In this document: piece by piece, positions 20,812 to 29,654 of the stretch
Layout of the letters: each line of letters opens with the position of its first letter
How positions within the stretch are numbered: the stretch's first letter is position 1
DNA from: JAITMY01 sp031553765
Lineage (GTDB): Bacteria; Bacteroidota; Bacteroidia; Bacteroidales; UBA932
Assembly: GCA_031553765.1 (NCBI GenBank)
Contig: JAVBKY010000002.1
Span: forward strand, 310,001-374,000
DNA length: 64,000 nt
Reading direction: 5' to 3'
The notes under the pieces: generated by a model
Seen by the model: the letters and a program-made list of their open reading frames with translations, nothing else
The model's database searches: none
What the model was told of the DNA's origin: nothing
Made by a program: the position numbers and the translations under genes

Positions 20812-21741
20812 ATGAAGAAGCATATAATCACATTAACCGCCGCTACCCTGCTCTCGCTTGCCGCCATAGCGCAACCCCGCTTTGGCGATGAAATGGGCGT
20901 GTTCAACTATCGTAACAACGAGATGCTGATAAACCCCGCCTATGCAGGCACGCACAGCGAGCTATCATCCATTGGGCTGGGCGTAGACATGCAGTGGGCT
21001 AATATTGACGGAGCGCCGTTCTCGCAAAGTTTGCAGTTTCAATCTCCGCTACTTATTGAGAATTCCGGCTTAGGTCTCACCATGTACAATAGCACCGACG
21101 GCGGTAGCCAGCGTTTGCAAGCTAATGCGGTATACTCCTACCAAGTGCGCATGCGTACAGGAACGCTATCGCTCGGTTTGCAGCTAGGAATACTCACGCT
21201 GGGACAAAAAAGCGTAGAGGTATTGGACCCAGAGGACCCCATGTTTAAGGACACCCCCTCGCGCAAGTGGAGTTACAACGCAGGTGTTGGTGCCTACTAC
21301 TATACCGATAAGTACTACGTAGGTTTTTCCATACCACAGCTTATGGCTATAGATATTGAAGATGCCGGCAACAAGTTGAGTAACAAATTTGACTTTAGTC
21401 GCATGCAGTACTACTTCACCGGGGGCTACGTATTTAATATCGACGAGGATTTTGACGTTATGCCATCAGCCCTAATGGTACTATCGGGCAGCACCGATTT
21501 TGGTTACGAAGTTATGGCTACGGGTATTTATAAGCAACGCCTAAGGGTGGGTTTGGGATTTGCCACACACAACAACATACAAGCCACGGCAGGTGCATTT
21601 GTAACCAACTCCATTTACCTAAGCTACCGCTACCAGCAAAGTTTGGGCGACACGTACAACGGTTTACCCGCTTCGCATCAAGTAACGCTGGGTATATACT
21701 GGGGCAAGTTGGGTACAAGTCCTAAGTTCCCGTTATTTTAA
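20812..21741 (+). CDS. PorP/SprF-family type IX secretion outer membrane protein
   Basis: 309 residues with signal peptide MKKHIITLTAATLLSLAAIA. Family hallmarks are visible: YRNNEMLINPAYAGTHSELSSIG near the mature N-terminus (INPAYAG is characteristic), a barrel of alternating strands, and a C-terminal segment SHQVTLGIYWGK. PorP/SprF proteins act in the outer membrane with T9SS cargo. In Flavobacterium johnsoniae SprF is needed for export of SprB, which has a type B tail. Here the gene follows the type B subtilase by 27 bp, so it is likely dedicated to that protease rather than the general PorP. Pairing is inferred from position. Confidence 0.92.
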   Translation: MKKHIITLTAATLLSLAAIAQPRFGDEMGVFNYRNNEMLINPAYAGTHSELSSIGLGVDMQWANIDGAPFSQSLQFQSPLLIENSGLGLTMYNSTDGGSQRLQANAVYSYQVRMRTGTLSLGLQLGILTLGQKSVEVLDPEDPMFKDTPSRKWSYNAGVGAYYYTDKYYVGFSIPQLMAIDIEDAGNKLSNKFDFSRMQYYFTGGYVFNIDEDFDVMPSALMVLSGSTDFGYEVMATGIYKQRLRVGLGFATHNNIQATAGAFVTNSIYLSYRYQQSLGDTYNGLPASHQVTLGIYWGKLGTSPKFPLF

Positions 21742-21791
21742 ATCTTGAATTCTTTAATGCTTTTATAATTATTAACCAAAACCAGAAAAAA

Positions 21792-23711
21792 ATGAAAAAA
21801 GTACTTTTAGTGCTGACAGCAGGACTGCTGATGTGGTCATGCGACAAGAGTGATGACCCTGTAAAGGGCGAAATCAGCGTGGATACCCACAACGTGATGG
21901 TGGCTACCAGTGCCGCTACTACGGAAACTATTCAGGTTACCGCTAACAGTTCGGAGTGGACTGCCACCTCGGAGAATATTAGCTGGCTAACGGTATCACC
22001 CGCTTCAGGTTCGGCAAGTGGAGCTATCACCCTTACCATTGCGGAGAATAAAGAGGCAACTCAGCGTTCGGCACAAGTGGTAATTACCGGCACCAACAAT
22101 GCCCCCACGCAGTATGTAAACGTAAGCCAAGCCGCCAGCGGACAAACGGTAGTAGTATCTCCCACCAGCGTAAACGTAGGTGGTGAAGGTGCAACCGTGC
22201 AAGTACTGGCAGCGTCACTTTCAGGCATGAGCGTATCATTTAGCGCGGCTGCCGGCTGGATTGACACCACGTCAACCCGCATGGTAAAGAATGGCACCAC
22301 CATTGCCAGCTACATCCTAAGCGTTAAGCCTAACACCGATGTAAGTCCCCGCTCAGTTAATTTTGTAGTAACTCCCACCACAGGGAACCCGGTGAGCGTT
22401 GCCGTAGCACAAACAGCAGTAGATGCACAGCGTACAGCATTGTTGTCTATTAAGGCTGCTTTTACCGGCACCACATGGAGCATGATGACATGGGACGAAA
22501 GCAAACCCTATAGCCAATGGGATGGCGTTACAGTTGATGCTGCTAATAACGTTACAGGTCTTGATTTCAACTACAAAGGACAAGTAGTAAGTGGAAAAGT
22601 ATCAAGCAGTTTTGCTGTTCTAACTTCTCTGAAGGCTCTTAAGATTCAAAGTACAACCATTAATGATACCATTAAGACCCAATTTGTTGGACTCAGCAAC
22701 TTGGAAACTTTGTTCCTGTCGTGTGGTGCCAACTTTAGGTGGGATCTATCGGCATGCCCAGTGACAGCATACACAAATTTAAAATCACTTACCCTTAAGG
22801 ACAACGTTGATTTCCTTCCTAAAAATGCGGACGGTCCTACTAAACCTTTCTCAGATTTAGTATCACTTCCCAACCTGAAATCATTGGTAATAGCAACCAT
22901 TAAGCCAACAGACTTACCAACCCCTCCAGGAACGTACACCTACAAAATAGCAGGTATTCCCAGCTTGGAGTATTTAGAGGTTGCCGATGCTAAATTTGAA
23001 GGAGTAGTGACAACTGCAACTGCTTTTACAAATCTAAAGAGCGTTAGAATTCCCAGTAATGCAAACGGCATTACAGGTGAAGGTATAGCCCCATTGTTTA
23101 CTACTACGCTGGAAAGTTTTTACATGAATGGCTACGCCAACATGACTGCTATTCCCACTGAAGTTGGTAACGCTACCAATCTGAAGTCATTAACATTCAT
23201 GGGAATTTACCCTATTACCAACGCCATCCCAAGTAGCATATCTAGCTGCACTCAATTAGAGAGATTACAAATCAGCGGAAACGGACAGCTGAATACAACC
23301 ATCCCCTCTCTCGCCAACATGTCAAAGTTACACTACCTGAATTTGGGTGGCAACGCAGGAGTTACCGGTTCATTCCCCACGCTACACGCCAGCGCCCCCA
23401 TAGATACACTTATACTTAATGGCACAGTGGTGGCAAACGGGACAGGAATTGGCTTGGATGGTGCTATCCCCGCTTTAGGTAGCTATACAAAGTTGAGAGA
23501 GCTGCAGCTGCAAAAAAATAATTTCACAGGCTCTGTTCCCGACCTAAGCGCTTGTGCAAACTTGGGCAATGCAAATTTCCAACTCAACAAGCTTACAGGC
23601 ATTATTATGCCTAACAATGCCTACTTTAATGTTACGGCCAATCAAAACAACGTAAGGACTCAGCAAACAGGTTACACTGTGCTCAGATCTGATAATGGTC
23701 TGGCATTCTAA
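21792..23711 (+). CDS. Lipoprotein with two BACON domains and leucine-rich repeats
   Basis: 639 residues. The lipoprotein signal MKKVLLVLTAGLLMWSC is followed by Asp-Lys-Ser-Asp-Asp. Two BACON-type Ig domains (about 26-115 with WTATSENISWLTVSPASGSA, and about 118-212) are followed by a leucine-rich repeat array to the C-terminus (e.g. KLHYLNLGGNAGVTGSFPTL). There is no T9SS tail, so it is probably membrane-anchored by its lipid and may be surface-displayed. BACON domains are common in surface proteins that bind mucin, glycan or protein. It lies 50 bp after the PorP/SprF gene and right before a strong terminator, so it is probably the last gene of the cluster. The ligand is unknown. Confidence 0.85.
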   Translation: MKKVLLVLTAGLLMWSCDKSDDPVKGEISVDTHNVMVATSAATTETIQVTANSSEWTATSENISWLTVSPASGSASGAITLTIAENKEATQRSAQVVITGTNNAPTQYVNVSQAASGQTVVVSPTSVNVGGEGATVQVLAASLSGMSVSFSAAAGWIDTTSTRMVKNGTTIASYILSVKPNTDVSPRSVNFVVTPTTGNPVSVAVAQTAVDAQRTALLSIKAAFTGTTWSMMTWDESKPYSQWDGVTVDAANNVTGLDFNYKGQVVSGKVSSSFAVLTSLKALKIQSTTINDTIKTQFVGLSNLETLFLSCGANFRWDLSACPVTAYTNLKSLTLKDNVDFLPKNADGPTKPFSDLVSLPNLKSLVIATIKPTDLPTPPGTYTYKIAGIPSLEYLEVADAKFEGVVTTATAFTNLKSVRIPSNANGITGEGIAPLFTTTLESFYMNGYANMTAIPTEVGNATNLKSLTFMGIYPITNAIPSSISSCTQLERLQISGNGQLNTTIPSLANMSKLHYLNLGGNAGVTGSFPTLHASAPIDTLILNGTVVANGTGIGLDGAIPALGSYTKLRELQLQKNNFTGSVPDLSACANLGNANFQLNKLTGIIMPNNAYFNVTANQNNVRTQQTGYTVLRSDNGLAF

Positions 23712-23752
23712 TTTCAGAGTCTCACAGGTTTTCAAGTAAGACTACAAAACGA

Positions 23753-23786
23753 ACCGAGCAGCACAATCAAGCTGCTCGGTTTTTTT
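23753..23786 (+). terminator. Rho-independent terminator of the SusCD/protease cluster
   Basis: Stem ACCGAGCAGC (23753-23762) pairs perfectly with GCTGCTCGGT (23771-23780) around an 8-nt loop, followed by a run of T. It lies 42 bp after the BACON/leucine-rich lipoprotein gene. Confidence 0.93.
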
Positions 23787-23843
23787 ATGAATAAAACCTG
23801 TTGCTATTCTGCAGCGGGTTTCATTTTTCTCCAAAAATTCTTG

Positions 23844-23851
23844 TAGCTTTG
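23844..23851 (+). promoter_or_regulatory. Probable -7 promoter element for the Omp85-like gene
   Basis: TAGCTTTG matches TAnnTTTG and lies 22 bp before the ATG at 23873, just downstream of the terminator that ends the previous cluster. No clear TTG lies at the usual -33 spacing. Confidence 0.55.
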
Positions 23852-23872
23852 TAGGAAATTAAATCAGGCTAC

Positions 23873-25171
23873 ATGAAAAAATCACTTGTACTACTTCTAC
23901 TACTCTCCTCCACTACCCTATTGGGCGCAGGAAAGCAGCGCGACAGCATAAAAACAGGCTGGAATTTCGGCGTACTACCTGCTATTTCGTTCGACAGCAA
24001 CCTCGGATTTCAGTACGGTGGTTTGGTCAACTTTTTCTACTACGGTGACGGCAGCACTTACCCGCACTACTTACACTCCATTTACGCCGAGGTATCACAG
24101 TACACCAAGGGGAGCACCATATTCCGCACCTACTACGATTCAAAGTACTTAATACCCAACATGCGCACCACAGTGGACGTAGCCTATGTTTCCGATAAAA
24201 TGATGAAGTTACATGGATTCAACGGTTACAAAGCTGCCTACCACCCCGAATACTTAGATGACATCAGCGACGGATTTTACAGCTACGATCGCAAGCTATT
24301 TCGCGCCGTAAGCAGCCTGCAAGGCAACATTACCAAGCACCTGCGCTGGGCTGCCGGCATCGACTTTTTTTCGTATAAAATAGGCACAGTGGATAAGGAA
24401 GGACTCAAGCTCTCACAAGATAGCACTGCCTACGAATACTACGCCCGCTACGGTGGTCTACCCAGCGATGAAATCAATGGTGGCAACCATCTTTTTCTCA
24501 AAGGAGGATTGGTATACGACACGCGCGACTTTGAGCCCAACCCCATGCGCGGCATGTGCACTGAACTATTACTCATAGGTTCGCCCGACATTGAAGGGCG
24601 CAACAACTCACACATCAAGCTAACCTTTACGCACAGGCAGTACTTTACCCTCATTCCACAAAACCTGTCATTTGCCTACCGTGTAGGTTATCAAGGTACG
24701 CTTTGGGGACATACGCCATGGTACCACCAGCAAAATATCAACGTGCTTATGCTTCGCAAAACGCTATCGGAAGGATTGGGCAGCAGCAGCACCATGCGCG
24801 GCGTAGTGCGCAACCGCATAGTAGGCGATGGCGTGGTATTTGCCAATGCTGAGCTGCGCTGGAAATTTTTCCACTTTAAGTTCATTAAGCAAAACTGGTA
24901 CTTGGCCACCAACCCGTTTGTTGACGCGGGTATGGTAGTTCAAAAATATCGACAAAGCGAGTTGGAAGAAATGCAGCAGGCCATTAACCAATACTCCGTG
25001 GCGAAGCCGGAGTTGGTAACCAACGACAAAGAGGTGCCGCACGTGACTGCCGGCATAGGTCTACAGGTAGTAATGAACCAAAACTTCATCATATCCGGCG
25101 ACTTCGGAAAGGCCCTTGATAAGCGCGATGGCAACACCGGAACGTATATTGGCTTGAACTACATCTTTTAG
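23873..25171 (+). CDS. Omp85/BamA-like outer membrane barrel without POTRA domains
   Basis: 432 residues. Signal peptide MKKSLVLLLLLSSTTLLGAG. The protein is almost all beta strands and contains surface-antigen (D15/Bac_surface_Ag) features: GGLVYDTRDFEPNPMRGM, RQYFTLIPQNLSFAYRVGYQGTL, and a Gly-Asp-Gly loop before FANAELRW. It ends GTYIGLNYIF with a terminal aromatic residue as in BAM-assembled barrels. At this length there is no room for the POTRA repeats of BamA, so it is one of the short Omp85-like barrels of unknown role. It has its own promoter and stands alone between a terminator and the pectate lyase gene. Confidence 0.8.
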   Translation: MKKSLVLLLLLSSTTLLGAGKQRDSIKTGWNFGVLPAISFDSNLGFQYGGLVNFFYYGDGSTYPHYLHSIYAEVSQYTKGSTIFRTYYDSKYLIPNMRTTVDVAYVSDKMMKLHGFNGYKAAYHPEYLDDISDGFYSYDRKLFRAVSSLQGNITKHLRWAAGIDFFSYKIGTVDKEGLKLSQDSTAYEYYARYGGLPSDEINGGNHLFLKGGLVYDTRDFEPNPMRGMCTELLLIGSPDIEGRNNSHIKLTFTHRQYFTLIPQNLSFAYRVGYQGTLWGHTPWYHQQNINVLMLRKTLSEGLGSSSTMRGVVRNRIVGDGVVFANAELRWKFFHFKFIKQNWYLATNPFVDAGMVVQKYRQSELEEMQQAINQYSVAKPELVTNDKEVPHVTAGIGLQVVMNQNFIISGDFGKALDKRDGNTGTYIGLNYIF

Positions 25172-25416
25172 TAATTGAAAATGAAGAATGGAGAATTAGA
25201 ATAGCCATCCGCCTGCTCCTTCTTTGGTTTGTGTGATAGCGTGCGCTGGCCTGGCCGAATGGCGGGCCGGCGCGAGCAAGAGCGCAGCAAAACTATGAGC
25301 GTCGTATGAGACGCGAAATCCAGTTTTGCACGCGGCGGGTTGAAGCATCATTCGGTCTTGACTTTTGGTTACTTTGGGTCAAGCCAAAGTGACAAGAAAA
25401 AAAGTAAAATACTTTT
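25172..25416. other. GC-richer intergenic segment with an inverted repeat before the pectate lyase gene
   Basis: The segment 25200-25360 is visibly richer in G+C than its neighbours and holds no convincing reading frame. Near its end GTTACTTTGG (25368-25377) and CCAAAGTGAC (25384-25393) form a 10-bp stem with one G/T wobble, 23 bp before the next start codon. It looks like a dispersed intergenic repeat, but only one copy is in the window. Confidence 0.45.
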
Positions 25417-26769
25417 ATGAAAAAAATCTTTTTTATCCTTACCCTTGCCGCAGCAAGCCTATCGCTATCAGCGCAGCAATCACAATTCCCTGCTTTCCCC
25501 GGTGCTGAAGGTTGGGGCATGTACGCCAAGGGCGGTCGTGGCGGTAAAGTAATAGCCGTTACCAACCTCAACAACGATGGCCCCGGTAGCTTTCGCGCCG
25601 CGGTAATGGACACTGCTCCTCGCATTGTTGTGTTCAACGTATCGGGCACCATTAAGCTCACCTCTGAACTCATCATCACCTCACCCTATCTCACTATTGC
25701 CGGACAAACCGCACCCGGCGATGGCATTTGTCTGCGCGGCTATCCACTTGACATTGCCAAATCGCACGATATTATTGTACGCTGCATTCGCATACGCCCC
25801 GGCACCGAATCAGGTCTCATAGGCTCGGAAATTGACGGTGTAGAAATTCGCGGCAGCGAGAATGTAATTTTTGACCACTGCTCCGTGAGCTGGTCGTGCG
25901 ATGAGGGTATCAACAACTGGCACCAAAGTCGCTTTATCACCTTTCAGTGGTGCATGATGAGCGAGCCCCTCAATAAGTCGGTGCACGAAAAAGGCGCGCA
26001 TGGCTTTGGCGCCTCCATTGGCGGATACAAGGCCTCGTTTCACCACAACATCATTGCCCATGCTACAGCGCGCGTACCAAGCATTGCAGGCAACAACCAA
26101 AACTTTACCGTACTGCTTGATGTGCGCAACTGCGTTTTCTACAACTGGGGACACCGCAGCTGCGACGGCAAGCCGCTTTCGATTAACTTAGTGAACAACT
26201 ACTACAAATCGGGCGCAGCTACGCAAAGCAGCGTAAAACGTCGCATAGCTAAAATCGACAACTCCGAAAAAGCGGGCTTTGTTGGTCTATGGCACATTGA
26301 CGGCAACCACGTTGATGGCTTTGCCGAAATCACCAAGGACAACTGGAATGGCGGAGTTGACTTTGATGAGGGCACAAGCGCTGCACGCAATCGCCAAATC
26401 AAGCCTTTCGAAGTAGCAGCCGTTACCACACAAACAGCACTGGAAGCCTACCCCCTTGTACTGTGCAACGCAGGTTGCATTGCTCCCTACCGTGACAACC
26501 ACGATACTCGTATTGCAAAGGAAATTGAGGAAGGAAAATTTACCTACGGTACTAACGGTATAATAGACTCTCCCGAGCAGGTAGGCGGTTGGCCTGCACT
26601 CAAAAGCATACCTGCACCATTGGATTCTGACGGCGACGGCATACCGGATGCTTGGGAAAAGAAGAATGGGCTTAACCCGAATGATGCAAGCGATGCTAAT
26701 AAATTACACGCAAGCGGATATACTAATTTGGAGGTGTATGTTAACGGGTTGGTGCCAATGGCATATTAA
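25417..26769 (+). CDS. PL1-family pectate lyase, no T9SS tail
   Basis: 450 residues, signal peptide MKKIFFILTLAAASLSLSAQ. The mature start FPAFPGAEGWGMYAKGGRGG is the typical beginning of Bacteroidota PL1 polysaccharide lyases, and the right-handed beta-helix motifs follow (LTIAGQTAPGDGICLRG, VIFDHCSVSWSCDEG, HHNIIAHATARVPS near residue 209). It ends with a calcium-type repeat DSDGDGIPDAWEKKNGLNP. It should cleave de-esterified homogalacturonan by beta-elimination. Unlike the two lyases at 42.6-46.3 kb it has no T9SS sorting domain, so it is probably periplasmic. The HHN motif ends RVPS where the others have RMPR. It is a single-gene unit with its own terminator, away from the main pectin cluster. 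Confidence 0.9.
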   Translation: MKKIFFILTLAAASLSLSAQQSQFPAFPGAEGWGMYAKGGRGGKVIAVTNLNNDGPGSFRAAVMDTAPRIVVFNVSGTIKLTSELIITSPYLTIAGQTAPGDGICLRGYPLDIAKSHDIIVRCIRIRPGTESGLIGSEIDGVEIRGSENVIFDHCSVSWSCDEGINNWHQSRFITFQWCMMSEPLNKSVHEKGAHGFGASIGGYKASFHHNIIAHATARVPSIAGNNQNFTVLLDVRNCVFYNWGHRSCDGKPLSINLVNNYYKSGAATQSSVKRRIAKIDNSEKAGFVGLWHIDGNHVDGFAEITKDNWNGGVDFDEGTSAARNRQIKPFEVAAVTTQTALEAYPLVLCNAGCIAPYRDNHDTRIAKEIEEGKFTYGTNGIIDSPEQVGGWPALKSIPAPLDSDGDGIPDAWEKKNGLNPNDASDANKLHASGYTNLEVYVNGLVPMAY

Positions 26770-26790
26770 CTCAAATGAGAATAAAATGCA

Positions 26791-26821
26791 AAAAACGCGG
26801 AGAAAATTCTCCGCGTTTTTT
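26791..26821 (+). terminator. Rho-independent terminator after the pectate lyase gene
   Basis: AAAAACGCGGAGA (26791-26803) pairs perfectly with TCTCCGCGTTTTT (26808-26820) around a 4-nt loop, with a T-run built into the right arm. The A-rich left arm would let it work in both directions. Confidence 0.93.
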
Positions 26822-26894
26822 GTTTGCACCATATTTCACTGCCCTTTCAAGAACAAAAACAATATATAACACACTGACTTATCGACTTTTTTCT

Positions 26895-26951
26895 TATTTT
26901 TGTTTTTAAACTTCTGATAATTTCATATTACAAGAAGTTTAAAAACAAAAA
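26895..26951. promoter_or_regulatory. Perfect 19-bp inverted repeat at the hsdR start
   Basis: Left arm 26897-26915 (TTTTTGTTTTTAAACTTCT) and right arm 26933-26951 are exact reverse complements with a 17-bp spacer. The right arm ends 2 bp before the ATG of hsdR. TATTTTTG (26895-26902) in the left arm fits the -7 consensus TAnnTTTG, though no -33 TTG is at normal spacing. It may be an operator overlapping the promoter, or an RNA hairpin blocking translation start. Confidence 0.75.
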
Positions 26952-26953
26952 CT

Positions 26954-29647
26954 ATGCTCCCCGAGGAAAAAGCTCGACAAATAATTAATAGACGGTTAGA
27001 GGATGCAGGCTGGAAGATTGTTTGTAGGGATGAATATTCACCTACAACTTCAGCCACTGCCGTAGAGGAGGGATTGCTGCAAGGAAACCTGGAGGCTGAC
27101 TATTTGTTATTTCTAAACGGGAAAGCAATTGGAGTTTTAGAAGCAAAAAAAGAAGCTGCTAATTTATCGGAGGTAGTGGCAAAACAGGCCGAGAATTATA
27201 CCCATAAGCTTTCGGACTGGTATCAATATTGGCAAAATCCGCTGCCATTTGTGTATCTGTCAAATGGCCGAGAGCTACACTTTAAAGACCTTCGCAAGCC
27301 CGATTCCGAATACGAAGTTTTATCCGAAATGCACTCCCCAAAAGAGATGGCGCAAATGGCCGGCATTACGGATGAGTACGCAGGATTACCACACCTATTG
27401 TCAAAAGATTTACGGGCATGTCAAGTCGAAGCCATTACTGGATTAGAAAACAGCCTACGTCAAGGGGAGAAACGCGCATTAATGGTGCTGGCAACCGGCG
27501 CCGGAAAAACTTATGCAGCATGCTTGGCGGCATATCGCCTGCTTACATACACCCCCATGCGTCGCATCTTGTTTTTGGTTGACCGAAACAATTTAGGAAG
27601 GCAAGCCGAAGGTGCATTTGGAACATTCCGCCTGACCGAAACCAGCGAGCCTTTCAATACAATCTACATAACGGAGCGCTTAAAGTCATCCAATATACCA
27701 CCCGAGTCGGCCGTAGTTATCTCCACCATTCAGCGACTTTTTGCAGTTCTTACCGGGCAAGAGGTTACCGACGATGATAGCGAAGAAGAGTCGTATAAGG
27801 ATGATGAAAACGAAGTGGAGTTGGGAGACAATATAGCTCTGCCATCCGATTTTTTTGACGCCATTTTTGTGGATGAGACCCATCGCTCCATTTATGGTCG
27901 TTGGCAAAAGGTGCTAACCCACTTCAACAAGGCTAAAATCGTAGGACTCACTGCGACTCCTATACCGGAAACAAAGGCTTTTTTCAACAATAATATCGTG
28001 GTCAACTACACGTTGGAGCAATCTATTGCCGATGGAATAAATCTTGACCACCGTATTTTTCGTATTCAAACCGATACGACCTCTCACGGTGGCACCATTC
28101 ACAAAAACGAGAAAGTAACAGAAGTTACCAGCTACACGGGGAAGCGCACCGACATGGTGATGGGGGAAACCGAGCAATACGCCGGCACAGAATTAGATCG
28201 CTCCGTAATCAATCCTAAGCAAATTCAGCTGGTACTGGAAACGTACCGAGATGCTGTTTACTCTCAGCTGTATCCCGATCGCGAAGCAAGCTTTACACAC
28301 ATTCCAAAAACTCTAATATTTGCAAAGAGTGACCAGCACGCTTCCAACATTGTAGAAATTGCCAAGCAAGTTTTCCCAAATCAGGTAAGTGACTTTGTTC
28401 AAAAAATAACTTACTCGGCGGGTAACAGCAATGAATTAATTCGCAGATTCAACAACGACAAATCATTTCGCATTGCAGTAACCGTAAACCTTGTAGCCAC
28501 TGGAACCGACATTCCATCATTAGAGGTTTTACTTTTCATGCGCGATGTCGAATCCGACATTTTATATACACAAATGAGGGGGCGCGGAGTGCGCACAATT
28601 GGCGATGATCAGCTACGCAATGTAACGCCAAATGCCATAAGCAAAGACCTGTTCTACCTAGTAGATGCTGTGGGTGTCACCGAGCACGAAAAGAGTATAT
28701 CGCAGCTTACCGATGACGCGCAAGAGGCTATGCTTACTCTCGAACGGCTACTGGAGCAAATAACACACGGCCACCTTCCGGATGACCACCTACGCCTGCT
28801 GGCAAGCCGGCTATCACGCATCAACGCTAAGAGTAACGACAAGCAGCGACATGACTTTACCAACATGGCGAACACCAGCATGTATGATTTGGCAACCTCC
28901 ATTTTTAGCGCCCTACAGGATATCAACCTTCCACCTTTTACAGCTATCAACGACGCAAATAATGAGCGGAAAACATTGGTACGCCTACTGACCCACAATC
29001 CTCAGGCGCGAAAATATTTACTTATACTCAATGCCGGGTTTATCAAAATATTGAATCCGGGTGAGGACACGCTCATCATGGCCGGGTTTTCAAAAGAGGA
29101 GGCCGGCACCTCCACCAAAGCATTTGAGGAGTACGTGGTATCCCATAAGGATGAAATAGAAGCCCTACGTATCATCTACAACAACGAGGGGGCGGCCATT
29201 ACGTATCCCATCCTAAAGGATTTGGAAGAAAAGTTACTCACCGCCAACCCTCGTTTCAAGGCGCGACTACTATGGAATGCGTATGCCATTCTGAGTCCCG
29301 AAAGTGTTTCTCCCTTAAAAAGCGCAGCTGAGCGCGAAGCCTTAACCAACTTAATACAGCTGGTACGCTACGCTTTTCACTCCATGCCCGAGTTGAGATC
29401 GCTCCCATCCTTAGCAGCGCAGCGTTTTGAATTGTGGTGCGGACAAGCACAACGTCCGCTCACCGAAAATCAAAAGGAAATTATGAAACAAGTGGTCAAC
29501 TACGTAGTCACAAATGGAGCATATACAAAAGATGATTTTCAAGATGACCAAACGCTATATGCGCAGCTGGTAAAAAACTTTACCTCATCAACAGCTGTTG
29601 ACGAGGCGCTCTCCTCTCTATCACTATTTATTCTTAAAGCCGCTTAA
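26954..29647 (+). CDS. hsdR: Type I restriction endonuclease subunit R
   Basis: 897 residues. N-terminal nuclease domain with a PD-(D/E)xK-like motif (EADYLLFLNGKAIGVLEAKKE, about 46-66). The helicase/translocase motor has Walker A LATGAGKT near 178-185, motif II FVDETHRS near 305-311, a SF2 motif III region VGLTATP, and motif VI QMRGRGVRT. The C-terminal part matches the EcoEI/type I R C-terminal helical domain. As the ATP-driven motor and nuclease it acts with HsdM and HsdS to cut DNA that is unmethylated at the specificity site. It is the first gene of an hsdRMS operon; HsdM follows 7 bp after its stop. An acidic insertion (EEESYKDDENEVEL) lies between motifs I and II. Confidence 0.96.
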   Translation: MLPEEKARQIINRRLEDAGWKIVCRDEYSPTTSATAVEEGLLQGNLEADYLLFLNGKAIGVLEAKKEAANLSEVVAKQAENYTHKLSDWYQYWQNPLPFVYLSNGRELHFKDLRKPDSEYEVLSEMHSPKEMAQMAGITDEYAGLPHLLSKDLRACQVEAITGLENSLRQGEKRALMVLATGAGKTYAACLAAYRLLTYTPMRRILFLVDRNNLGRQAEGAFGTFRLTETSEPFNTIYITERLKSSNIPPESAVVISTIQRLFAVLTGQEVTDDDSEEESYKDDENEVELGDNIALPSDFFDAIFVDETHRSIYGRWQKVLTHFNKAKIVGLTATPIPETKAFFNNNIVVNYTLEQSIADGINLDHRIFRIQTDTTSHGGTIHKNEKVTEVTSYTGKRTDMVMGETEQYAGTELDRSVINPKQIQLVLETYRDAVYSQLYPDREASFTHIPKTLIFAKSDQHASNIVEIAKQVFPNQVSDFVQKITYSAGNSNELIRRFNNDKSFRIAVTVNLVATGTDIPSLEVLLFMRDVESDILYTQMRGRGVRTIGDDQLRNVTPNAISKDLFYLVDAVGVTEHEKSISQLTDDAQEAMLTLERLLEQITHGHLPDDHLRLLASRLSRINAKSNDKQRHDFTNMANTSMYDLATSIFSALQDINLPPFTAINDANNERKTLVRLLTHNPQARKYLLILNAGFIKILNPGEDTLIMAGFSKEEAGTSTKAFEEYVVSHKDEIEALRIIYNNEGAAITYPILKDLEEKLLTANPRFKARLLWNAYAILSPESVSPLKSAAEREALTNLIQLVRYAFHSMPELRSLPSLAAQRFELWCGQAQRPLTENQKEIMKQVVNYVVTNGAYTKDDFQDDQTLYAQLVKNFTSSTAVDEALSSLSLFILKAA

Positions 29648-29654
29648 CGTAGTA

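Noticed and set aside
23845..23872. Riboswitch before the Omp85-like gene
   Set aside because: The predicted leader is only about 15 nt, too short for a riboswitch.
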